Below, in pieces: positions 35,049 through 44,480 of a DNA stretch of 64,000 bases (the stretch's first letter is position 1; each line of letters begins with the position of its first letter). A program made the position numbers and the translations under genes. Below the pieces are notes generated by a model. It was not told where the DNA came from, made no database searches, and saw nothing but the letters and a program-made list of their open reading frames with translations. Location: assembly GCF_002259795.1 (NCBI RefSeq), contig NZ_MWXA01000007.1:91887-155886 (forward strand), given 5' to 3'. Source of the DNA: Bifidobacterium aquikefiri (GTDB lineage Bacteria; Actinomycetota; Actinomycetes; Actinomycetales; Bifidobacteriaceae).

Positions 35049-36677
35049 ATGCGCGCACGCTGGCATGGTCCAATGGAAACGGTTACAGGAAGCAAGGCGT
35101 TCGCACACGGAAAGCTGACTCGTCCAGCACTTATCTCTATTTCTATTCTGACCTTCATCACCTTCGTAGGCAACTTCACCCAGCTGCAATTGACCAGTGC
35201 ACTGCCGACGATGGTGCGCGAATTCAATATTTCAGTCACCACCGGTCAGTGGATGACTTCCATCTTCCAACTCGTCATGGGCGTCATGATTCCTTTGACG
35301 GCCTTCCTTACCAAGCGCTTCACGACCCGCGAGATTGTGATTGCGTCAATGGCCATTTTCACTACTGGGTCATTACTCAGCTGGCTTTCGCCCTCCTTCA
35401 TTCTTGTTCTGGCAGGTCGAACACTCGAGGCTGTAGGTACAGGTGTGATGTGGCCGGTTCTGCAGATAACCGTCTTTTCCATATATCCGCTGGCCAAACG
35501 CGGAGTGGCGATGGGAACCGTTGGCCTTGCCATGAGCGTAGCTCCAGCACTGGGGCCAACATTGGGCGGATTGCAGACTGATAGCCACGGGTGGCGTTCG
35601 ATATTCTTCTCATTGACCATTCTCGGTGCAATATGCATGATCGTTTCGATGTTCTGGCTACGTAATTTCGGCTCCCGCAACGAAAAAATGCACGCGGACT
35701 TCTTCTCGGCGAGTCTTTCCGTAGTCGGCTTTGGCGGGCTGCTCTTCGGCTTCACCAACATTCAGGCCTATTCGATTGAGAGTCCGATGACCTGGCTTCC
35801 CATGATCATAGGCATCGCCGGCATCATATGGTTCGTGCTGCGTCAAATGCATCTGACGGCACCGTTACTCGATCTTGCCGTGTTCCGCAATCGTGGTTTC
35901 ACGATTGGAACCATCGCCGCTTCCCTATCATTCTTTGCTTTCAGCTCGATCATGGTGATCATGCCGCTGTACATTCAGACAGACCGTGGATATTCGGCAA
36001 CCATGAGTGGTCTGATCATGCTTCCCGGGGCTCTGGGCATGGCAATCGCACAATTCTTTGGAGGTCGATCCCTTGACCGTTTCGGCGCCCGTCCGGTTGC
36101 CATCACCGGTAGTCTGGTGCTGACATTGGGCACGATTGGTATGAGTCTTGTTGGACTCGATACCTGGATTTGGTGGGTCTCCATCTGCCAGTTTGTTCGG
36201 CAGGTAGGCATGGGCTTCGTGTTGATGCCAATAACAACGTGGGCACTCAACTGTCTCGAGCCGGAGGAGGTTTCTGCAGGCTCTGCCGTGACCAATACCG
36301 TCCGGCAGCTTGCAGGAGCCATGGGCGCACCGGTGCTGGTCATCCTCATGGAGAGTTTTGTGGCTGCACGCCGATCTGCAATGGGAGGCGGAGCAAGCAC
36401 CGCGGTGCCGGCAAGCATCTTCGGCATCGACTGGATTCTACGGGTGTCATCGCTGATCTGCGTGGCCATGTTCATTCTTATCTTCCTGGGCGTGAAAGGT
36501 GATGGAGCAGGCAGCGGACGCGCCATGGCGCGCGTGGCATTGCGCAAGATGCGCATCGTGCATCTGCCCGACCTGCATTCGGCACCCATTGTGCACAGCA
36601 TCGAGGAATTTTCAGAGAAACATGTGATTTCCCATGTTCCGTATCTTTCCCACGTGTCCAAGGATGACGCAGCTTAG
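35049..36677 (+). CDS. MFS transporter, DHA2/EmrB-type drug exporter
   Basis: Proton-driven exporter. The 542-residue product has about 14 hydrophobic segments, the motif NFTQLQLTSALPTMVREFN in the first helix region, and ALGPTLGGLQTDSHGWRSIF, the antiporter motif C region. The hydrophilic C-terminal tail is longer than usual. The start is set at the ATG at 35049 (MRARWHGPMETV), preceded by GAGAAG; an earlier ATG at 35019 has no binding site. Divergent from the sensor kinase gene; substrate unknown. Confidence 0.88.
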   Translation: MRARWHGPMETVTGSKAFAHGKLTRPALISISILTFITFVGNFTQLQLTSALPTMVREFNISVTTGQWMTSIFQLVMGVMIPLTAFLTKRFTTREIVIASMAIFTTGSLLSWLSPSFILVLAGRTLEAVGTGVMWPVLQITVFSIYPLAKRGVAMGTVGLAMSVAPALGPTLGGLQTDSHGWRSIFFSLTILGAICMIVSMFWLRNFGSRNEKMHADFFSASLSVVGFGGLLFGFTNIQAYSIESPMTWLPMIIGIAGIIWFVLRQMHLTAPLLDLAVFRNRGFTIGTIAASLSFFAFSSIMVIMPLYIQTDRGYSATMSGLIMLPGALGMAIAQFFGGRSLDRFGARPVAITGSLVLTLGTIGMSLVGLDTWIWWVSICQFVRQVGMGFVLMPITTWALNCLEPEEVSAGSAVTNTVRQLAGAMGAPVLVILMESFVAARRSAMGGGASTAVPASIFGIDWILRVSSLICVAMFILIFLGVKGDGAGSGRAMARVALRKMRIVHLPDLHSAPIVHSIEEFSEKHVISHVPYLSHVSKDDAA

Positions 36678-36743
36678 GGTTATGAGTTCGGAAGACCCTG
36701 ATTCGTTATTGCCGTCTGTGACTCGGGTGTGGGGGTGAACGGC

Positions 36744-36832
36744 TGTGCCCACAAAACTATTGTGCCCACGAACCGCTGTGTCCACTAAACCACTGTGTCC
36801 ACTAAACCACTGTGCCCATCAAACCGCTGTGC
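36744..36832. repeat. Tandem repeat, 17-bp unit, five copies
   Basis: Units such as TGTGTCCACTAAACCAC (36777-36793 and 36794-36810 identical) fill the space between the convergent ends of the MFS and HNH genes. Confidence 0.85.
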
Positions 36833-36839
36833 AGGCGCG

Positions 36840-37613
36840 CTACTCTTTCGGCAACTTCTGATGTGGACAACCGTGAAGCACGATGAGCATCGCCTGCCTC
36901 TCAGACTTGGTAATTGTCAAGCGATATTTGGTTTTTACCGCGATCTGTCTGGACACATAGCTGCATTGATACGCCTTGTTGCTGGGCAGCCAGTACGCGG
37001 CCGAGGCACTGCCCTTCTCTTGGTTTGCGCTGCCATTGACTGCAAGAAGATTGTAAGGATCATTACCAAATCGATATTTTTCGGCCTTCGTCCAGGCGTG
37101 TGCTCCTGATTTCCATGCGTTCTCGAGCGCTACGACATGGTCTATCTGCACCTTCGCACTCGTTTTCGCACCACGCACAAAATTCATCGTCTGTGCAGTA
37201 TAAGGATCTTTGAGAACGCCAGATTGAACGATGCAGCTACCGGTATAGGTGAACTTCACCGAGCTGAAGTCTCGTGTCAGAACATCGTCTCTCACATCGC
37301 AGCCATTGCCGTCAACATCAGTTTCACGAAAACCGAATGATGCACGGTCATACTTGGTTGAGGTCGGCACAATATCGCTCACGCGCAGCAGCTGCATGGC
37401 AGTTGCCGCTGCACCCGTTGCATGATACCCGCCGCTGAGATCGTTGATGTGGTCACTGAATTTCGGCAGCAGCACTCCAGTGACGATGCCAAGCACCACC
37501 GCAATCACCATCAAAGCACAGAGCCGTGCAAGTGACTTGTCCCTGCGATGATGCCGTGCGCGTTGCCAGCTTCGATGCGGTCTTGTCGGTGGTGAGATTC
37601 GTCTTGAACTCAT
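36840..37613 (-). CDS. Secreted or membrane-anchored HNH nuclease (DUF1524 type)
   Basis: The product has a basic N-terminus, one hydrophobic segment (LCALMVIAVVLGIVTGVLL) and a C-terminal HNH domain with KVQIDHVVALENAWKSGA, NDPYNLLAVNGSANQEKG and WLPSNKAYQCSYVSRQ, the blocks of the actinobacterial secreted DUF1524 family. Several cysteines suggest extracellular disulfides. Likely a surface nuclease for DNA scavenging or uptake (inferred). The start at 37611-37613 (MSSRRISPPTR) is a choice between several weak sites; the longer frame overlaps the next gene. Confidence 0.8.
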   Translation of the reverse strand: MSSRRISPPTRPHRSWQRARHHRRDKSLARLCALMVIAVVLGIVTGVLLPKFSDHINDLSGGYHATGAAATAMQLLRVSDIVPTSTKYDRASFGFRETDVDGNGCDVRDDVLTRDFSSVKFTYTGSCIVQSGVLKDPYTAQTMNFVRGAKTSAKVQIDHVVALENAWKSGAHAWTKAEKYRFGNDPYNLLAVNGSANQEKGSASAAYWLPSNKAYQCSYVSRQIAVKTKYRLTITKSERQAMLIVLHGCPHQKLPKE

Positions 37614-37647
37614 GGTCGACACCATTGGATCGAAGACATACCCAGAC

Positions 37648-38580
37648 TCACGAATATGAGAAGGTTCGCGGATCATGCCCCGCACGTGTCGGACCATCCA
37701 GTTCGGTTATCGCATCGTGCTCACTCGCTGAGAGTTCGAAATCGAAAAGATTCAGGTTTTCGATCTGACGCTCGCGATGCACCGATTTTGGAATGATGAT
37801 CGTACCGTTTTCAATATGCCAGCGCAGAATCACCTGTGCTTCGGAAACCGTTCTGCCTTCCCTACTGTGGTTCCTGGCAATCTCTGCGAGCAATCCCCCG
37901 CCCGCATGGAAATCGGCTCCCCTGGCCAGTGGTGAATATGCCTGAACGGCTATACCATGCTCTGTGCAATACTGAGTGACTTCATGCTGCTGCCATGTTG
38001 GATGCAGCTCGATCTGATCGACCGCAGGATATTCACCGGTCTGCCTGTACAGTCGGTCAAGATCTTCTGGCAGAAAATTGCAGACGCCGAGTGTCCTCAC
38101 TCTGCGTTCGTCGCGAAGCCGAACGAATGCCCTCCATGTATCCGCCGATCGCCAGTTGAATGGCGTGGGCCAATGAATCATATACATATCGACATAATCA
38201 GTTCGGAGCAGACCGATCTGACGATCAAAAGCCTTCAACGCTGTGTCATAACCCTGCTCCGAATCCTTGAGCTTGGTGGTGAGCCACAGACTCGCCCTCC
38301 GCTCGCCAGTATTGAATCCGCTCCTCTCCAAACCCTTGCCAACACCCTGCTCATTGCCGTAACCGGCAGCGGTGTCAATGTGGCGATATCCGACCTCAAG
38401 CGCCGATTCCACCACTGGAGCCGTGTCATCGTCATCGATTCGTAAAACCCCCAGCCCCACCTGAGGGATTGCATTTCCATCGGCGAGCGTTATGCGTGGT
38501 GTCTTGTCTTGTATTGTGCCGCGGTCTTCGTCCACAGTGGGTCCTTCCCGTTCGATGGTTGACATCGTGAAAATATCCAT
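37648..38580 (-). CDS. Aldo/keto reductase
   Basis: NADPH-dependent oxidoreductase of the AKR5-like group (2,5-diketo-gluconate reductase type). The 310-residue product shows the tetrad positions: Asp and Tyr in HIDTAAGYGNEQGVG, Lys in WLTTKLKDS, His in YMIHWPTP; plus cofactor segments LGVCNFLPEDL and IIIPKSVHRERQIENL. AGG lies five bases before the chosen ATG; a second ATG five codons later is possible. Physiological substrate unknown. Confidence 0.9.
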   Translation of the reverse strand: MDIFTMSTIEREGPTVDEDRGTIQDKTPRITLADGNAIPQVGLGVLRIDDDDTAPVVESALEVGYRHIDTAAGYGNEQGVGKGLERSGFNTGERRASLWLTTKLKDSEQGYDTALKAFDRQIGLLRTDYVDMYMIHWPTPFNWRSADTWRAFVRLRDERRVRTLGVCNFLPEDLDRLYRQTGEYPAVDQIELHPTWQQHEVTQYCTEHGIAVQAYSPLARGADFHAGGGLLAEIARNHSREGRTVSEAQVILRWHIENGTIIIPKSVHRERQIENLNLFDFELSASEHDAITELDGPTRAGHDPRTFSYS

Positions 38581-38692
38581 GCATGCCTATAAACAACTCC
38601 AACACTAATGACAACACTACAAAGGTCACAGCATATTGCTCGAATGTGGTCGAATATGGCGCCATCATCTTACGAAAGCCCGCGCTCAGATC

Positions 38693-38811
38693 GAGATTTC
38701 AAGTTTTGCAGCAATTCCAAAGTATATGTGCCGCAAAACCTTGAAATTTCGACCAAAAGCAGCGGAAATTCGAGCTTTATACTTTCACATTGCCACAAAA
38801 CTCGAAATCTC
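38693..38811. repeat. Palindromic intergenic element, family I, copy 2
   Basis: The left arm (38693-38726, starts GAGATTTCAAGTTTTGC) and the right arm (38778-38811) are inverted copies agreeing at most of 34 positions, and both match the arms of copy 1 at 8711-8830. It lies between the araA terminator and the aldo/keto reductase start, in a 288-base spacer. Confidence 0.65.
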
Positions 38812-38817
38812 AACAAT

Positions 38818-38851
38818 TAACCCGCCATGCAAACGCTTGCAAAGCGGGTTA
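38818..38851 (-). terminator. Hairpin terminator of the ara operon with an operator-like loop
   Basis: TAACCCGC and GCGGGTTA form a perfect 8-bp stem 17 bases after the araA stop. The loop contains TGCAAACGCTTGCA (plus strand), a LacI-family-like palindrome with a central CG. Confidence 0.65.
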
Positions 38852-38868
38852 GTCAGAAGACAATGGAA

Positions 38869-40383
38869 TCAGTGACGATTATCAAGACGATGATAGATCT
38901 CGGAGAGTTCCAGATCCTTCACGAAACGGTCAGGCTTGGTGTTCTCATCAATCGTTGCAAGCTCAACACCGGCAATGCGTGCAAAGTCTTCCCAGGCTTC
39001 ACGACCGACAGTCGTGGTCATGCATGTATGGTGTGCGGCACCGGAACGAAGCCAGCACTCTGCTGACACCTTGAGGCTTGGACGTGGTTCCCAGAGTGCA
39101 CGGGCGGTAGGCAGATTCGGCAATTCCTTGTCGGGGGGCACAACGTCGACCACATTCATCGTCAGACGGAAGCGCTCGCGTACATCGGACATGGCGATGA
39201 CAACGGCATCGTTCTTCGCAGTTGCAGTGAAGACCAGGCGAACTGGATCTTCCTTGCCTCCGATGCCCAATGGATGAATTTCGAGGCGTGGCTTGCCATC
39301 GGTCTTGAGCGATGGAGAAACCTCGAGCATATGAGCGCCAAGGATCTTCTCCTTGCCCTGCACAAAGTTGTATGAGTAGTCCTCCATGAGCGAGCAGCCC
39401 CCCTCGAGACCATAACCCATGACATTGCCAACCCGAACAAGCAGCGAGGTCTTCCAGTCGCCCTCTGCCGAGAAGCCATAACCATCGGCCATGAGACGCT
39501 GCGCTCCAACTCCCGGAAGCTGGCGTAAGGCTCCAAGATCCTCAAAGTTGTCGACTGCTGCGGTTGCGCCCAGATCGTCGAGCATATTGCGCATACCCGC
39601 TTCTTCCTGAGCTGCGGTGTAGAGAGAGTCATAGCGTGAGTCCAGAAGTTCGGGAGCCACATCATAGAGTTTCTTGTAATCCTCGATGATTGCCTTGACC
39701 TGATCCTCTTTCACCGCGTCAACATAGGCAACCAGCTCGTTGACCGGCCACGTGTTGATTGAGGTGCCGAATACGCGCTCGGCCTCGGTCTTGTCACCCT
39801 CGGTCACGGCAACGTTGCGCATATTGTCGCCCCAGCGGCAGATCTTCATGGTATTGGCCGCATCCCAGCCAGCGCAGGCACGAGCCCACACACCGATCTT
39901 CTCAGCAACATCGGGATCGGTGTAATGACCGATGGCGATCTTGCGTGCAATGCCCAGACGGGTCACGATATAGCCAAATTCGCGATCACCATGAGCAGCC
40001 TGGTTGAGATTCATGAAGTCCATGTCCATGGTCTCCCATGGAATCTCCAGGTGATGCTGGGTATTGAGCTGCAAGAGCGGCTTCTTCAATTCCTCAAGTC
40101 CGCGGATCCACATCTTTGCAGGACTAAAGGTGTGCATCCATGCGACGACACCGATGCATGTCTTCGAGGCAGAAGCCTCGATCATGAAGTTCTTGATTGA
40201 TTCGGAGTCCTTGAGGGTCGGCTTCAACACCAGCTTGACCGGAATCCTTTCCGATGCATTCAGAGCATCCGCAATGTCTGCGGACTGCTGTGCAACCTCG
40301 CGCAGCGTATCTTCGCCATAGAGATCCTGCGACCCGACGGCAAACCACAATTCCTTTGCTTCAAACGGATTGACCATTGACAT
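38869..40383 (-). CDS. araA: L-arabinose isomerase
   Basis: Converts L-arabinose to L-ribulose. The 504-residue product begins [19 protein letters not shown] and shows the family blocks [30 protein letters not shown] and [11 protein letters not shown], including the acidic and histidine residues of the metal site. GGAAGG precedes the ATG. Last gene of araB-araD-araA, followed by a terminator. Confidence 0.97.
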   Translation of the reverse strand: MSMVNPFEAKELWFAVGSQDLYGEDTLREVAQQSADIADALNASERIPVKLVLKPTLKDSESIKNFMIEASASKTCIGVVAWMHTFSPAKMWIRGLEELKKPLLQLNTQHHLEIPWETMDMDFMNLNQAAHGDREFGYIVTRLGIARKIAIGHYTDPDVAEKIGVWARACAGWDAANTMKICRWGDNMRNVAVTEGDKTEAERVFGTSINTWPVNELVAYVDAVKEDQVKAIIEDYKKLYDVAPELLDSRYDSLYTAAQEEAGMRNMLDDLGATAAVDNFEDLGALRQLPGVGAQRLMADGYGFSAEGDWKTSLLVRVGNVMGYGLEGGCSLMEDYSYNFVQGKEKILGAHMLEVSPSLKTDGKPRLEIHPLGIGGKEDPVRLVFTATAKNDAVVIAMSDVRERFRLTMNVVDVVPPDKELPNLPTARALWEPRPSLKVSAECWLRSGAAHHTCMTTTVGREAWEDFARIAGVELATIDENTKPDRFVKDLELSEIYHRLDNRH

Positions 40384-40440
40384 AATGTGTAATTCCTTCC
40401 TACCACCTTGTAGGTTGTTACTCGTATGAGCTGATGTTCT

Positions 40441-41136
40441 TCAGTGCTGCCCGTAAACGTTCTGATAACGATCGTTGAGTTTATCGATATCGGCCTGTGG
40501 AATCTCGATCACGTCACCGAGCTGTTCGGCCGCCCATACTGTATGGGCAACTTCCTCCGTCATTGCCGCAGCCTTGACTGCCGATTCGGCATCCTTGCCG
40601 ATGGTGAATGGCCCATGGTTCTGCATGAGCACCGCAGGTGACTTCGGGTATTGCTTCAAGGTATCAACGACGCCCTTGCCGATTGCCTCGGAACCGATCA
40701 GACGGAATGGTCCGACAGGAACCGGCCCGCCAAACTCGTCACCCATCATCGTCAGCGCGCAGGGAATGTTCTTTCCTGTGGCAGCCCACGCGGTTGCATA
40801 GGTTGAGTGCGTATGGACGACACCATAGACATCGGGCATATTGCGATAGATGTAGGCATGGGATGCGGTATCGGAACTGGGCGCCTCGGAACCGTCAACA
40901 ACGTTGCCGTCAAGATCAGTGACGACCATCGACTGCGGCGTCAGATATTCATAGCGGACACCGGATGGCTTGATTACCATCAAATCGGCGGAACGAAGGC
41001 GCTGAGAGACATTGCCCGCAGTCCATACGACGAGATTCCATTTCAACAGCTGCTCATGCAGGATCGCCACCGTTTCGCGCACCTGCTTCACCTCGGCCCG
41101 GACCTCAGGGCCAAAATCATTAAGAGTAACCATCAT
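40441..41136 (-). CDS. araD: L-ribulose-5-phosphate 4-epimerase
   Basis: Makes D-xylulose 5-phosphate, which enters the bifid shunt. The 231-residue class II aldolase-like product has TAGNVSQRLRSADLMVIKPSG, the metal-ligand segment VVHTHSTYATAWAATGK, and MQNHGPFTIGKDAESAVKAA. AGGAAGGATA precedes two successive ATG codons. It lies 57 bases upstream of araA. Confidence 0.96.
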   Translation of the reverse strand: MMVTLNDFGPEVRAEVKQVRETVAILHEQLLKWNLVVWTAGNVSQRLRSADLMVIKPSGVRYEYLTPQSMVVTDLDGNVVDGSEAPSSDTASHAYIYRNMPDVYGVVHTHSTYATAWAATGKNIPCALTMMGDEFGGPVPVGPFRLIGSEAIGKGVVDTLKQYPKSPAVLMQNHGPFTIGKDAESAVKAAAMTEEVAHTVWAAEQLGDVIEIPQADIDKLNDRYQNVYGQH

Positions 41137-41211
41137 TATCCTTCCTTGTATTGTGTAACTCCGTACCTCTGTGTTGGAGAGAATGGCTTGTAGAAATACG
41201 TTGGAATATGC

Positions 41212-41263
41212 GCAGCGGCGTCATGCAGCGGCGTCATGCAGCGACATCACGTAACGACGTCAC
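41212..41263. repeat. Tandem repeat, 13-bp unit, four copies, between araB and araD
   Basis: GCAGCGGCGTCAT twice, then GCAGCGACATCAC and GTAACGACGTCAC. It lies in the araB-araD spacer of the mRNA, just after the araB stop. Confidence 0.8.
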
Positions 41264-41276
41264 GCTGCGTATTGTC

Positions 41277-42929
41277 CTACTCGCCATCCTCTTCGAGCGG
41301 AATGGTCTCGACCGCCTTCTTCTCAATTGCAAGGCTTGCCATAAAACGATCGAAGAAGACCTCGAATCCTTGAACATCCTTCGGGTCGGGCGTTTCTGTT
41401 GTGCCCTGGGCATCTGCAAACACGCAATCATCGAGATACTGCTCCAATGGCTTGTCGGTATGCTTCAGGTAATCGGCCAGAACTGCCATGCCCCAGGCCC
41501 CACCCTCTGCAGCCGTAGACATCACGGTTATGGGAGTGTTGAAGGCGGCGGCAAGAATCTTCTGGGCAACCTTGGGAGTGGTGAAGATTCCACCGTGACC
41601 TATCAAAGAATCCACCTTGACATGCTCCTCCTTCACGAGAATGTTCATGCCAATCGTGACCGGAGCGAACGCCGAGAACAGTTGAGCGCGCATGAAGTTG
41701 GCAAAGTTCATCCTGCTCTCTGGGCCTCGCGCAAAAACTGGACGGCCTTCGGTAAGTCCTGCGAGGAATTCTCCTGAATAGAAGCAGTAGTTGATCAGTC
41801 CGCCGGCATCTGGATCCCCTGTGAGCGCTGCGTTAAAGAGTGCTGCATACAGTTCGTCGGTCTTCAAGGTCACGCCAATCGACTCGGCAAATTGGCTAAA
41901 GACTCGTGCCCAGGCATTGAGATCCGAAGTGAAGTTGTTGGCATGGCTCATGCCCGCCAAATCCCCGGCTGGCGTGGTCACCACGTCAATCTCGGAATGG
42001 AGCGCCGCCAGTTTGTGTTCCAGCACCACCATGGCAAAGATGGATGTGCCTGCGGATACGTTTCCCGTTCGCACACGCACGGAATTCGTTGCCACCATGC
42101 CTGTTCCCGCATCTCCCTCTGGTGGGGCAAGCGGCGATCCGGCTTCGAGATTGCCGGTTGGATCAAGCAGGAGCGCACCCTCGGCGCTCAGAGTGCCCGC
42201 TTCACTTCCAGCCACCAGAGGTTCGGGAAGAACATCCTTGATATTCCAGTCATACTGAGCAACCTCGGGTAATTTTTCGAAGGCATCAAGCATTGCTGAT
42301 TCAAAGTTTTTGGTTTCAGGATTGATAGGGAACATTCCCGATGCATCGCCAATGCCGAGCACCTTGCGCCCGGTGAGCTTCCAATGCACGTAACCCGAGA
42401 GGGTCGTCATGTATGCAACTTTCGAAACATGCTCCTCCTTGTTCAGGATTGCCTGATACAAGTGCGCAATGGACCAACGCTCTGGGATGTTGTATTGGAA
42501 AAGTTCGGAAAGTCTCTTATGCGCCTGCGAGGTATTGGTATTACGCCATGTTCGGAATGGAACAAGCAGATTGCCTTCCTTGTCGAAAGCAAGATAGCCG
42601 TGCATCATGCCAGAAAAACCAATGGTTCCGATGTGCTTCAGCCGCTCGCCGTATTGCGAAAGAGCCGATGCCGCCAATGCGGCATAGGCTGAACGAGCAC
42701 CTTTCCACACGTCTTCCAGCGAATAGGTCCACAGGCCATTGTCAAGCTTGTTCTCCCACTCAAAATCACCGTTGGCCAGTGTTCGATACTGCTCATCGAT
42801 AAGGACAGCCTTGATGCGGGTGGAACCGAATTCAATGCCGAGCGATGTTTTGCCACAGTGAATGGCACTGGCTGCCTCGCTTGTTGAATCATCATGGTGA
42901 TCATTCAGTACATCATGGATGTGTGCCAT
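41277..42929 (-). CDS. araB: Ribulokinase (FGGY family)
   Basis: Phosphorylates L-ribulose. The 550-residue product has the N-terminal phosphate-binding LGIEFGSTRIKAVLIDEQY, the central MSHANNFTSDLNAWARVF and the C-terminal VDSLIGHGGIFTTPKVAQKI with AAEGGAWGMA. It starts with a His/Asp-rich tail (MAHIHDVLNDHHDD). First gene of the arabinose operon, with a LacI-type operator in front. FGGY kinases for other sugars are alternatives, but the araD-araA context settles it. Confidence 0.94.
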   Translation of the reverse strand: MAHIHDVLNDHHDDSTSEAASAIHCGKTSLGIEFGSTRIKAVLIDEQYRTLANGDFEWENKLDNGLWTYSLEDVWKGARSAYAALAASALSQYGERLKHIGTIGFSGMMHGYLAFDKEGNLLVPFRTWRNTNTSQAHKRLSELFQYNIPERWSIAHLYQAILNKEEHVSKVAYMTTLSGYVHWKLTGRKVLGIGDASGMFPINPETKNFESAMLDAFEKLPEVAQYDWNIKDVLPEPLVAGSEAGTLSAEGALLLDPTGNLEAGSPLAPPEGDAGTGMVATNSVRVRTGNVSAGTSIFAMVVLEHKLAALHSEIDVVTTPAGDLAGMSHANNFTSDLNAWARVFSQFAESIGVTLKTDELYAALFNAALTGDPDAGGLINYCFYSGEFLAGLTEGRPVFARGPESRMNFANFMRAQLFSAFAPVTIGMNILVKEEHVKVDSLIGHGGIFTTPKVAQKILAAAFNTPITVMSTAAEGGAWGMAVLADYLKHTDKPLEQYLDDCVFADAQGTTETPDPKDVQGFEVFFDRFMASLAIEKKAVETIPLEEDGE

Positions 42930-43039
42930 AAAAGCTCCTTTGTGCGACGTTGCGGGAATAGATATTCCTTAAGCTCAGTTGTGTTGTTCTCTCACAGTTC
43001 GGGCATGCGGCGGTTATTCCTTAAGGCTCACACGAGAAT

Positions 43040-43053
43040 TGTTAGCGCTCACA
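43040..43053. promoter_or_regulatory. LacI-family operator upstream of araB
   Basis: TGTTAGCGCTCACA is a 14-bp imperfect palindrome with a central CG (its reverse complement is TGTGAGCGCTAACA). It lies about 110 bases before the araB ATG, near the LacI-type regulator gene. The leader between operator and araB also holds two direct copies of a TATTCCTTAAG(G)CTCA block. Confidence 0.65.
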
Positions 43054-43150
43054 TAATGAGTCTATACCTCTATGGCGACTGTACGTAGCACTGTGGTTGG
43101 CGTGTTGAAAACTGCTGTGACAAAGATGCAGATAGCGGGGCCTTACGGGA

Positions 43151-44305
43151 TCACTCGCCTCTGGCCTGAGTCAAGGACCGCCTTTTCATAAGCGTTGCAG
43201 GCACGAGACCCGCACCATGCAGACTTTCACGGAACAGCGGATGTGGCCCCTCGTTAAGCAATGCGAGCACTTCGCGCATTGCCAGGGTGCCAAGTTGATC
43301 GAAATGCGGATGAACAGTCGTCAGTGGTGGATAGAGATTGTCCATTCCCGGCATGTCATCGAAACCTACCAGGCTCATATCCTGTGGAATGCGAATGCCG
43401 TGTTCATGCATCGCGCGCGAAGCTCCTATCGCCTGATTGTCGTTTGACGTAACGACCACGGTGGGCAATGAGCTGCCCCCGCTGCCGCTTTCATCCAGAA
43501 AATGGTTCATGAGAGCATAGGCTTCGCTTGCAGACCAGCTTGAGGCCTGAATCACATCAGTATGAATGTTCATCTGCCTGCAATAGGTCTGCCAGGCCTG
43601 CCGCCGCGTATGCGCATCGCGCCATTGCGCTGGTCCTGCGAGGTACAGTGCCGTTCGGTGATCCAGGCTTCTGACCAAGGTGGCAACATCCCTCATCGCA
43701 GACCACTGGTCTATGCCGAGGAATGAAACATCCTGCGTTCCATGATTATGGGTCAGACCTTCCTCAATGCTCATGGCGCCATGGGTTGATGTGATGATGA
43801 CCTTCGGCTGATTGATTCTTGCCTGACATGCTGCCGCAAACATCAGATCGGTGGGAGCAAGGAATATGAACGCATCCACATTTTGCTCGAGGAACATTTC
43901 GCACAGTTCCTCAACATCCTTCTTTGATGCCTTGGACTCGTCAATCATGCCAACCGACATGAAAAGACCATGGGATCTGGCAACGCTCTCTATGGCGCTC
44001 ATTGACGACACAGGCCCATAGAACTGCACGCCGCCCGCAATGAAGCCTATGGTGCGCGACCTGCTGGAAGCCAAGGCTCGTGCGGAATTGCTGGGACGAT
44101 ACCCCAGCCTGTCGATGGTCTTCTGAACCTTCGCACGAGTCGAGTCAGAGACATCCTGGGAATGATTGATCACTCGCGACACCGTTTGATGAGAGACACC
44201 CGCACATCGCGCGACCTCGAATATCGAAGGGCGTTTTTTGCCATTGTGTATGCCATGGTGTGCGCCATCGTGTATGCCATTGTGTGCGCCATTTGCACTG
44301 CTCAT
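43151..44305 (-). CDS. LacI-family transcriptional regulator of the arabinose locus
   Basis: The 384-residue product has an N-terminal helix-turn-helix (SIFEVARCAGVSHQTVSRVI) and hinge (GYRPSNSARALASSRSRTIG), then a sugar-binding domain (ADVIASSWSASEA-like, MSLVGFDDMPGMDNLYPPLT). Gene context suggests control of araBDA through the operator at 43040. Odd feature: residues 5-22 are repeats of the form N/D/H-G-A/I-H, encoded by 12-bp DNA repeats, ahead of the DNA-binding domain. AGGAG precedes the ATG. Confidence 0.92.
   Translation of the reverse strand: MSSANGAHNGIHDGAHHGIHNGKKRPSIFEVARCAGVSHQTVSRVINHSQDVSDSTRAKVQKTIDRLGYRPSNSARALASSRSRTIGFIAGGVQFYGPVSSMSAIESVARSHGLFMSVGMIDESKASKKDVEELCEMFLEQNVDAFIFLAPTDLMFAAACQARINQPKVIITSTHGAMSIEEGLTHNHGTQDVSFLGIDQWSAMRDVATLVRSLDHRTALYLAGPAQWRDAHTRRQAWQTYCRQMNIHTDVIQASSWSASEAYALMNHFLDESGSGGSSLPTVVVTSNDNQAIGASRAMHEHGIRIPQDMSLVGFDDMPGMDNLYPPLTTVHPHFDQLGTLAMREVLALLNEGPHPLFRESLHGAGLVPATLMKRRSLTQARGE
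44238..44296 (-). repeat. Coding 12-bp repeats in the LacI-type regulator N-terminus
   Basis: About five units (GGCGCACACGAT-like on the coding strand) encode the Gly-Ala/Ile-His array. Such repeats can gain or lose units in frame. Confidence 0.7.
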
Positions 44306-44480
44306 ATGCGCATTCTCCTATCTGGCTCAGTTTCCTTGAGCATACTCGATGCGCTGCAATTCCATATATCAACACGCTTCAAGGATTCCTGTACGATTCT
44401 TCACAGGTCAATGTCCACAAGCCAACGCCACAATTCAATGCCGCAGACATTGTAGGTACATGCATTTTCAAAGGTGCTGA

